A DNA stretch of 8,137 nt from Gammaproteobacteria bacterium (GTDB lineage Bacteria; Pseudomonadota; Gammaproteobacteria; SZUA-229): positions 1 to 8,137 of the forward strand of contig DRLE01000252.1 of assembly GCA_011051475.1 (NCBI GenBank), given 5' to 3'. The stretch's first letter is position 1, and the number at the start of each line of letters is the position of its first letter. The notes under the pieces were generated by a model. The model worked only from the letters and a program-made list of their open reading frames with translations. It did no database searches and was not told the DNA's origin. This document shows positions 1 through 4,960 of this stretch, piece by piece. The translations under genes and the position numbers were made by a program.

Positions 1-1
1 G

Positions 2-430
2 CGTGTACTGTCCCGGCTGGATGTTCTGCTCAGTGAAAAAAACCTGCAGAATATCGAGGCCATGCTGGCGGAAATAACAATGCTCAGCCGTAATATCAAT
101 GCGCAGATGGCCGGCATTCAGTTATTGCTTGAAAATGGCGTGATTGCGGAAAAGCGCATGAGCGATGCCTTCGAAAAACTAGCGGCTGCTTCCGAGAGTG
201 TGGACAGGCTGGCGGGCAGCCTGCAGGAAAACTATGCCGATCCCGGTCATGCCATTCACCGGGATGTCGAGCAGAGTCTTGCGTCATTCAATCAGCTGCT
301 CGTGCAGCTGAACAATCTGACCATGCAGTTACAGGCCACCGTGCAGTCTATCGAGAACAGTCCGGGCGACCTGCTGTTCAAGCGCAGCGAGATAAAACCG
401 GGTCCGGGGGAGCAGGGCTATGAAAATTAA
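2..430 (+). CDS. MCE/MlaD family lipid-transport protein, C-terminal part (5' end outside window)
   Basis: The frame is open from the left edge (base 2) and ends at TAA 428-430, giving 142 codons of a longer protein. An ATG at 62 lies inside this frame but is probably internal, because the preceding codons continue the same helical pattern. The visible part is rich in Leu, Gln, Glu and Ala with few hydrophobic blocks, as in the long alpha-helical tail that follows the MCE domain of MlaD/PqiB-type substrate-binding proteins. The end 'SPGDLLFKR...KPGPGE' resembles the usual C-terminus of MlaD proteins in ABC lipid-transport operons. Such proteins sit in the periplasm, anchored in the inner membrane, and move phospholipids between membranes. 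The MCE domain itself is not in the window, so the assignment rests on the tail and on the lipoprotein gene that overlaps it by 11 bp. Confidence 0.75.
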   Translation, partial: RVLSRLDVLLSEKNLQNIEAMLAEITMLSRNINAQMAGIQLLLENGVIAEKRMSDAFEKLAAASESVDRLAGSLQENYADPGHAIHRDVEQSLASFNQLLVQLNNLTMQLQATVQSIENSPGDLLFKRSEIKPGPGEQGYEN

Positions 431-1016
431 CTACTCGATCTTTCCGGCATTGCTCCTGCTTGCCGGCTGCGCCACGCAGAGTGTTCCGGCCGCCAGTGTC
501 TACACCCTGTCGGCGCCGCAGCAGGACATTGCTGAGACCGCCAACAAGGAACAGCAAGCCGTCCTGAAGCTGGCGCCGGTCAATGCCGCCCGTGTCTATC
601 ACAGCACCGACCTGCTCTACTCGGACGCGTCACATGCAAGAAACAGTTATGCCTATAGCCGCTGGAGTGACGCGCCGGTGGTGTTATTGCAAACGTTTCT
701 CCAGGATGAACTGGAAAGAAGCGGGCAGTTTGCGGCGGTGCTGCCACCCGTTTCATCAGCAAAGGCCGAGCTGCTGCTGGAGAGTACGCTGTTTGATTTC
801 AGCCAGCATATCGATACCGATGGCAGCGCTGCGGGTGTTATCCGTATGCGCTTTTATCTTGTTGATAATGCAACGCGCAAGGTCATTAAAACAGGGCAGT
901 TTGTTGCCAGCGTGCCCGCAGCGACAAAGGATGCACAGGGTGCGGTAACGGCCCTGAACAAGGCCGCCGCAATCATCAGCCGGGATCTGGTGCAATGGCT
1001 GGCGGCGGGAAACTAG
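420..1016 (+). CDS. PqiC-like ABC-transport auxiliary lipoprotein
   Basis: A 198-residue protein with a lipoprotein signal: K2, a hydrophobic stretch at residues 6-15 and the lipobox LAGC with the acylated Cys at 17. The mature part, including 'VYTLSAP' near residue 27 and a final amphipathic segment ending 'LVQWLAAGN', fits the ABC-type transport auxiliary lipoprotein family (ABC_trans_aux; E. coli PqiC/YmbA). These outer-membrane lipoproteins partner with MCE proteins in lipid trafficking. ATG 420 is preceded by GGGGGAG (406-412) at good spacing and overlaps the upstream gene by 11 bp, so translation is probably coupled. The length and ending look complete. The stop TAG (1014-1016) coincides with the left end of the inserted repeat element. 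Restoring the empty site still gives AAC-TAG, so the insertion seems not to have changed the protein. Confidence 0.85.
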   Translation: MKINYSIFPALLLLAGCATQSVPAASVYTLSAPQQDIAETANKEQQAVLKLAPVNAARVYHSTDLLYSDASHARNSYAYSRWSDAPVVLLQTFLQDELERSGQFAAVLPPVSSAKAELLLESTLFDFSQHIDTDGSAAGVIRMRFYLVDNATRKVIKTGQFVASVPAATKDAQGAVTALNKAAAIISRDLVQWLAAGN

Positions 1017-1041
1017 GGCCTGTTAACACTAAATCAATAGG
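1013..1041 (+). repeat. Left terminal inverted repeat, 29 bp
   Basis: These bases are the exact reverse complement of 1255-1283. The match includes the flanking CTAG and continues to 1046 with one mismatch. It contains the motif GTTAAC within CTGTTAACACTAAATC. The left end lies in the lipoprotein stop codon. Confidence 0.95.
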
Positions 1042-1045
1042 TTCT

Positions 1046-1144
1046 GTTACACCAGAAAAAGCGCCAATCAAGGCGCGAGGAGTGAAGTTTGGTTACGCCA
1101 AATAAGCGACGAGCAACGAAAAGTGGCGTTTTTTCTGGCGTAAC
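1046..1144. repeat. Internal palindrome 1 of the element
   Basis: Bases 1046-1066 and 1124-1144 are inverted repeats of 21 bp with two mismatches (GTTAC-CCAGAAAAA-CGCCA pattern). Inside it GGTTACGCCA (1091-1100) also pairs perfectly with 1136-1145, an alternative fold. A small hairpin GCGCC-AATCAA-GGCGC lies at 1061-1076. Confidence 0.85.
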
Positions 1145-1156
1145 CCGGAGGGCTGT

Positions 1157-1245
1157 GCCGCTTTTTCCGCCCAGCTGCGTTATCATTCGCTCATGTAGAA
1201 TGACTACACATCGCTCATTCTGCCTTGCTGGACAAAAAAAGCGGC
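1157..1245. repeat. Internal palindrome 2 of the element
   Basis: GCCGCTTTTT (1157-1166) pairs perfectly with AAAAAGCGGC (1236-1245). The loop holds a smaller inverted repeat, TGTAG (1194-1198) with CTACA (1204-1208), and a repeated CGCTCAT motif. Together with palindrome 1, the element could fold as a three-way junction closed by the terminal repeats. Confidence 0.75.
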
Positions 1246-1254
1246 TCAGCAGAG

Positions 1255-1283
1255 CCTATTGATTTAGTGTTAACAGGCCCTAG
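1255..1283 (-). repeat. Right terminal inverted repeat, 29 bp
   Basis: Exact reverse complement of 1013-1041. It ends CAGGCCCTAG, after which AT-richer sequence leads into the truncated phosphotransacetylase frame. Confidence 0.95.
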
Positions 1284-1353
1284 GTGTGATGACGGATTCT
1301 GATATATCAAAACAGCCGATCAGGAACTGGTCGATCCCGTTCTTATCGGCAAG

Positions 1354-2112
1354 GTGGAAACCATACGCTCGCTTTGTGCGCAAAGCGGTTTTGATCTGCA
1401 CGATACGCAGGTTCTCAATGCCGATTCCGAAAGCGAGGCCGTGCAGCTGGGTATCGATCTTGTCAAACAGGGCAGGGCGCTGGCGCTGGCCAAGGGCTGG
1501 ATTCATACCGATGCCCTGATGCATCCGGTACTGGCGGAGCTGCGCACCGGCCAGCGTATAAGCCATGTGTTTGTTGTCGAGCTGCCCAGCTACCCCAAGC
1601 TGCTGTTTATCACCGATGCCGCCATCAATATCAGCCCGGACCTTGCCATCAAGGCCGAGATTGTACAAAACGCGATCGAGCTTGCGCGGCTGCTGGGTAT
1701 CGAGCAGCCAAAAGTGGCGGCCCTGTCGGCCGTCGAAGTCGTCAAGCCCGATATTGTTTCCACGGTTGATGCCGCCTGTCTCAGCAAGATGGCTGATCGC
1801 GGCCAGATTGAACACGCCATTGTCGACGGGCCGCTGGCATTCGATAATGCCATATCGGCGCAGGCGGCGGAAATCAAGCATATTCACAGCCCGGTTGCCG
1901 GTGATGTTGATATTCTGCTGGCGCCGGATCTCAATGCGGCCAATATTCTGGCAAAGGACCTGGAGTACCTGGCAAGCGCCACCCTGGCCGGAGTCGTGGT
2001 CGGTGCAAAAGTGCCGGTATTATTGCCCTCGCGGTCGGATCCGCCGCAGGCGCGGCTGGCCGCCGCGGCACTGACCGTGTTGATGTATTACAGGAAGAAA
2101 GCGAGTGAATAG
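1354..2112 (+). CDS. Phosphate acetyl/butyryltransferase-like protein, N-terminally truncated
   Basis: A 252-residue frame from GTG 1354 to TAG 2110-2112. It matches the PTA_PTB family (phosphate acetyl- or butyryltransferase), which exchanges CoA and phosphate on an acyl group. Recognisable blocks are 'GWIHTDALMHPVL', 'RTGQRISHVFVVELPSYPK', 'LFITDAAINISPDL', 'KMADRGQIEHAIVDGPLAFDNA', 'SPVAGDVDILLAPDL' and 'LAKDLEYLASATLAGVVVGAKVPV'. Homology continues upstream of the GTG: codons 1303-1353 read 'TADQELVDPVLIGK', aligning with the family's 'AAxxGLIEPVLVG'. An in-frame TGA at 1300 then blocks it. Family members are about 300 residues or more, so 35-60 N-terminal residues, including the first strand of the fold, are missing. 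GTG 1354 has no good ribosome site and falls inside a conserved region. The gene may be a decayed remnant, or a frameshift or assembly error may hide the start. It overlaps ackA by 8 bp. Confidence 0.8.
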   Translation: METIRSLCAQSGFDLHDTQVLNADSESEAVQLGIDLVKQGRALALAKGWIHTDALMHPVLAELRTGQRISHVFVVELPSYPKLLFITDAAINISPDLAIKAEIVQNAIELARLLGIEQPKVAALSAVEVVKPDIVSTVDAACLSKMADRGQIEHAIVDGPLAFDNAISAQAAEIKHIHSPVAGDVDILLAPDLNAANILAKDLEYLASATLAGVVVGAKVPVLLPSRSDPPQARLAAAALTVLMYYRKKASE

Positions 2113-3286
2113 CCACGACGCCATTATTACCTTCAATGCAGGCTCCTCAAGCCTGAAGTTCGGCCTGTATACCGGCAGGGATGAAGCACTGGCGTGCATG
2201 CTGCACGGCAGTATCCGTGATCTGGGCGAAGCCGCCGTTTTTGAACATTCGACCGGGAAAGAAGCGCAAAGGCTGCCGCAGCTTGAGAATCATGAGCAGG
2301 CGCTTGCCTGGTTAATGGACTGGCTGTCCGGCTGGCTGCGCCAGCACCATCCTGAAACCCGTATCATTGCCGCCGGTCACCGCGTGGTTCATGGCGGCAG
2401 TGATTTTACCGCGCCCGTGCGGATAGACCCGCGGGTGTTAAGCCGGCTGCACGCGCTCGTTCATCTGGCGCCACTGCATATGCCGCATAATCTGGCGCTT
2501 GTCGAGGCCGTGCAGCAACAGCTGCCGGCGCTGCCACAGGTGGCCTGTTTTGATACCGCCTTTCATCACACCATGCCCTGGAACGAGCAGCATTACGCAC
2601 TGCCACACGAATGGTTTGATAAAGGCGTCAGGCGCTACGGTTTTCATGGTCTTTCCTATGAGTACATAGCCGCAATGTTGCCCGAATACCTGGGTAAATG
2701 GGCCAACGCCAGGGTTATTGTCGCGCACCTCGGCCATGGCGCCAGTCTATGCGCCATGCGCAACCGCCAGTCGCTTGCCACAACCATGGGCTTTACCCCG
2801 CTCGATGGCCTTCCCATGGCAACGCGTCCGGGCAGTATCGATCCCGGCATTACGGGCTGGTTGCAACGCGAGGCCGGCATGGGGCCTGATGACATCGACA
2901 GCATGCTGAATTATCAAAGCGGATTACTGGCCCTTTCCGGCAGCAGTGACGATATGCGCGTTCTGCTGGCCGATAAAAGTGATGCGGCAAGGCGGGCGGT
3001 CGATTATTTCGTGCACCATACCCATCGTGCCCTTGCCTCGCTGGTCGCGGTGCTGGGCGGCCTGGATGCGCTGGTCTTTACCGCCGGCATCGGCGAGAAA
3101 TCGGCAGCCATACGTCAGAAGATTTGTGAGCAGGCGTCCTGGCTGGGTCTGGAAATTAGTCCGGCGAGCAACGCAGAAAACAATATAAAGATCAGTACAC
3201 CCGGCAGCCGGGCTTCCATCTGGTGTATACCCACGAATGAAGAAATTGTTATTGCCCGGCATACCCGGGATCTGCTTGCCCAGTGA
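2105..3286 (+). CDS. ackA: Acetate kinase
   Basis: A 393-residue protein of normal length for acetate kinase, which interconverts acetate + ATP and acetyl phosphate + ADP in the cytoplasm. Visible ASKHA-fold motifs in order: 'NAGSSSLKF' (residues 11-19), 'HRVVHGG' with Arg93, 'HMPHN', 'FDTAFHHTMP' with the catalytic-type Asp150, 'RYGFHGLSYEY', 'HLGHGASLCAMRNRQS', 'FTPLDGLPMATRPG' with Arg241, 'FTAGIGEKS', and 'TNEE' with Glu379/380. The key residues known from the family (Asn11, Arg93, Asp150, Arg241, Glu379 or 380) are all present. One deviation is Ala239, where the usual motif reads MGTR. GTG 2105 is preceded by AGGA (2092-2095) and overlaps the transferase gene by 8 bp, indicating coupled translation. 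A related acyl kinase (propionate or butyrate) cannot be excluded, but the motifs fit acetate kinase best. Confidence 0.93.
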   Translation: MNSHDAIITFNAGSSSLKFGLYTGRDEALACMLHGSIRDLGEAAVFEHSTGKEAQRLPQLENHEQALAWLMDWLSGWLRQHHPETRIIAAGHRVVHGGSDFTAPVRIDPRVLSRLHALVHLAPLHMPHNLALVEAVQQQLPALPQVACFDTAFHHTMPWNEQHYALPHEWFDKGVRRYGFHGLSYEYIAAMLPEYLGKWANARVIVAHLGHGASLCAMRNRQSLATTMGFTPLDGLPMATRPGSIDPGITGWLQREAGMGPDDIDSMLNYQSGLLALSGSSDDMRVLLADKSDAARRAVDYFVHHTHRALASLVAVLGGLDALVFTAGIGEKSAAIRQKICEQASWLGLEISPASNAENNIKISTPGSRASIWCIPTNEEIVIARHTRDLLAQ

Positions 3287-3530
3287 TAGTATCATCCAGA
3301 GAGAACATATAATGAATCAGAGGTTCCCTGACTGTCCGGGTTTATAATAAAAGGTACTACCATCTTATCGTTTGAAAGCCAGGTAGAGTGCCGGGAATCT
3401 ATTACTCGCCACGGTGAGGACATTTTACAGAGACAAAACCGGAAGTGGCCATACGATTAAGGCACGATACGGAACAATACTGACGCGATCCAGGACTAAC
3501 CTGGAATAAATATCCGGGAGGAGAATCACT
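3287..3530 (+). promoter_or_regulatory. 244-bp intergenic leader, possible promoter region
   Basis: No coding frame is convincing here. Two exact TATAAT hexamers occur (3308-3313 and 3343-3348), but neither has a good -35 box 16-18 bp upstream, so they are only candidate -10 elements. An inverted repeat TCCAGG-ACTAA-CCTGG-A spans 3489-3505, about 25 bp before the next start codon, and an 11-bp palindrome TGATAGTATCA (3284-3294) overlaps the ackA stop. No T-run terminator is seen after ackA. The AT-richer composition suggests a promoter and untranslated leader for the small gene at 3531. Confidence 0.4.
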
Positions 3531-3854
3531 ATGCGAGATTATAGCAATATGCCTGTACTGGACTGGCAGGGTCCGGTCAGCGCCAAAAAGGCGCTGGCAC
3601 AGGTACATCATGCCGAGCCGCTTATTATCCAGTTTGCTGAAAATATCAGTCTGGCCGTCGATGTCACCGCCTGCGGCTGCCGGAACGGCGGCCGCCCCGG
3701 TCAGCATCTGGACTGCGAGCCATACGCGACCCTGAAAGCGCTGGCCGATCTCAACGACATGCCGGAGCTGGTCGAGCTGGCCGATATGGCGCGCGAGGCC
3801 GCACAGGTCGTGGATATCGATCGTGATAGCCGGCGCATTATTATTCACGATTAG
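3531..3854 (+). CDS. Small hypothetical protein with CxC...C cysteines
   Basis: A 107-residue soluble protein I do not recognise. ATG 3531 has a strong ribosome site, GGGAGGAG, ending about 7 bp upstream. No signal peptide or membrane segment is seen. Cysteines at 48, 50 and 62 form a CxC-x11-C pattern within 'ACGCRNGG' and 'HLDCE', with His59 nearby; this could bind a metal or act in redox chemistry, but that is inference. The first 45 residues look like a small alpha/beta unit ('PLIIQFAENISLAVDV'). Residues 63-95 are acidic and probably helical ('LADLNDMPELVELADMA'), and the end 'VVDIDRDSRRIIIHD' looks like a beta hairpin. It stands alone between the acetate genes and the permease/PDH run, with 244 bp before it and 90 bp after it. 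Confidence 0.75.
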   Translation: MRDYSNMPVLDWQGPVSAKKALAQVHHAEPLIIQFAENISLAVDVTACGCRNGGRPGQHLDCEPYATLKALADLNDMPELVELADMAREAAQVVDIDRDSRRIIIHD

Positions 3855-3879
3855 CCATGGCGCCTGTCAGTCAGGAACC

Positions 3880-3892
3880 TTCCGGTCCGGAA
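3880..3892. repeat. 13-bp palindrome TTCCGGTCCGGAA
   Basis: Six-base perfect arms around a single centre base in the 90-bp gap between the small cysteine protein and the permease gene, followed by AATTTTG. It could be a weak terminator (3-base loop, short T run) or an operator. No convincing promoter for the downstream genes is visible in this gap. Confidence 0.4.
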
Positions 3893-3944
3893 ATTTTGGG
3901 CAAGGCGACTGCAGCCACTTCAGGTCTGTCATCTTTAGCATGAC

Positions 3945-4364
3945 ATGAAGCGACTCAATACAGCCACCCGCAAAACCCTGAAAAGCCTCTGGCAGTTACT
4001 GCCGGTGCTGGCGGGTGTGCTGCTTCTGGCCGGCATGGTGGTCGAGATTATTCCGCTGCTTGTCCGCCAGGGTATCCTTGGTCATGGTCTTTGGCAGGAC
4101 ACGATTCTGGCCAATATTATCGGCAGTGTTTCAACCGGCCAGCCGATTGTCAGTTATGTGCTGGCCGGCGAATTACAGACGGCGGGCATTGGTCTGCTGC
4201 CGGTGACCGTTTTCATTATTTCATGGGTAACGGTAGGCGTGATTTCACTGCCGGCCGAAGCGGTCACCCTGGGCTGGCGCTTTGCGCTTTCGCGAAACCT
4301 GATAGCCTTTATTATGGCGCTGCTGATCGGCTGGCTAACCGTGGTAACACTGAATGCCTTCTGA
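3945..4364 (+). CDS. Small membrane protein, putative permease half (N-terminal partner)
   Basis: A 139-residue, strongly hydrophobic protein. Likely membrane segments are residues 16-40, 82-102 and 117-138, with a less hydrophobic stretch at 54-74 that holds 'GSVSTGQPIVSYVLAGEL'. Another distinctive block is 'SWVTVGVISLPAEAVTLGWRFALSRN'. The Gly/Pro-bearing loops between helices resemble the UPF0718/DUF318-type permeases (E. coli YraQ class), but the protein is less than half their usual length of about 300-350 residues. The substrate is unknown. ATG 3945 is the only sensible start because an in-frame TAG lies at 3936; its ribosome site is weak. The end overlaps the next membrane gene by 11 bp. 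The family assignment comes from pattern recall and is moderate; membrane location is secure. Confidence 0.65.
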   Translation: MKRLNTATRKTLKSLWQLLPVLAGVLLLAGMVVEIIPLLVRQGILGHGLWQDTILANIIGSVSTGQPIVSYVLAGELQTAGIGLLPVTVFIISWVTVGVISLPAEAVTLGWRFALSRNLIAFIMALLIGWLTVVTLNAF

Positions 4365-4938
4365 AAAAACAGCACCCCCGGCATCACCCGCAACAGCGTC
4401 AGCCGGGCCGGTACAAACCCAGTCGGCAAAAAAAGGCCGCGGTGGCTGGTGGTTCTTGCTGCTGGTTATAGTCCTGTATATTCTGGTCTGGATGTTTAAT
4501 GCCGGCTTTGTCGCCGCAAGCCTTGAGCATTTTCAGCGCCTGGTTGTATCCATTGCGCCGGTACTCGCCCTGGTGTTTGTTATTCTCTGGCTGCTTAATC
4601 TCAGCCAGGGCATGCAGAACAGGCTGGCGAAACTTGCCGACACCCGCAGCGGTCTTAAAGGCTGGTTGCTTGCCGTGATCGGCGGCATTCTTTCACACGG
4701 CCCGATTTATGCGTGGTATCCGCTGCTGCAGAAACTTGAGAACCAGGGCGCGCGCCCGGCGCTGCTTGCGGCCTTTCTGTACGCGCGTTCAATAAAGATC
4801 CCTTTTCTGCCGCTGATGGTGCATTATTTCGGCATAACCTATACCGTGATCGTTACCCTGTATATCGCCGTGTTCTCCGTTCTGCACGGCTGGCTGGTTG
4901 AAAAAATAATGCAGGATACCTTACCGGGGCGGCAATAA
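4354..4938 (+). CDS. Membrane protein, putative permease half (C-terminal partner)
   Basis: A 194-residue membrane protein. Residues 1-30 form a Pro/Ala/Ser/Thr-rich, basic-ended cytoplasmic tail. Likely membrane segments are 32-55, 63-83, 103-125, 136-159 and 161-182. Motifs include 'GGILSHGPIYAWYPLLQKL' (110-128) and 'FLYARSIKIPFLPLMVHYFG' (141-160), with charged residues (Arg145, Lys148) inside the apolar stretch, as expected in a transport path. It overlaps the preceding gene by 11 bp and stops 22 bp before the E1-alpha start, so all are probably co-transcribed. I infer that the two small proteins together make one permease of about 330 residues split into two chains. It may be unrelated to the named family; the substrate cannot be read from sequence. 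Confidence 0.65.
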   Translation: MPSEKTAPPASPATASAGPVQTQSAKKGRGGWWFLLLVIVLYILVWMFNAGFVAASLEHFQRLVVSIAPVLALVFVILWLLNLSQGMQNRLAKLADTRSGLKGWLLAVIGGILSHGPIYAWYPLLQKLENQGARPALLAAFLYARSIKIPFLPLMVHYFGITYTVIVTLYIAVFSVLHGWLVEKIMQDTLPGRQ

Positions 4939-4960
4939 CACAAGTCAGTTGGAGAAGAGT

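Larger units (their letters stand above)
1016..1280. mobile_element. MITE-like non-autonomous element with long terminal inverted repeats
   Basis: The element is 265 bp if bounded by the TA pairs at 1014-1015 and 1281-1282. It is 263 bp (1017-1279) if the direct repeat is CTAG (1013-1016 and 1280-1283); the sequence fits both. The ends GGGCCTGTTAACACTAAATC... and its complement are perfect inverted repeats. No plausible protein is encoded, so it would need a transposase in trans. TA or CTAG target duplications occur in the IS5 superfamily and TA in IS630/Tc1 relatives; I cannot identify the parent. The interior is filled by two large imperfect palindromes. With the truncated start of the next gene, it accounts for the gene-free stretch 1017-1353. 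Confidence is high for the inverted-repeat structure, moderate for mobility. Confidence 0.75.

Noticed and set aside
1061..1140. Intrinsic terminator in the element (GC hairpin and TTTTTT at 1129-1134)
   Set aside because: The T-run is about 50 bp from the GCGCC hairpin and is itself paired in the larger palindrome, so it does not have terminator layout.
1013..1283. CRISPR or attachment-site interpretation of the repeats
   Set aside because: The repeats are a single inverted pair with no spaced direct repeats and no integrase gene nearby.
1270..1887. Minus-strand frame of 205 codons across the transferase gene and element end
   Set aside because: It is the shadow of conserved phosphotransacetylase codons; no motif and no sensible ribosome site.
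3402..3848. Minus-strand frame of 148 codons opposite the small cysteine protein
   Set aside because: The plus-strand gene has a much better ribosome site (GGGAGGAG) and more natural composition; the minus frame ends in the leader without supporting signals.
4949..4960. TTG start for E1-alpha
   Set aside because: It would overlap the ribosome site GGAGAAG that serves ATG 4961.
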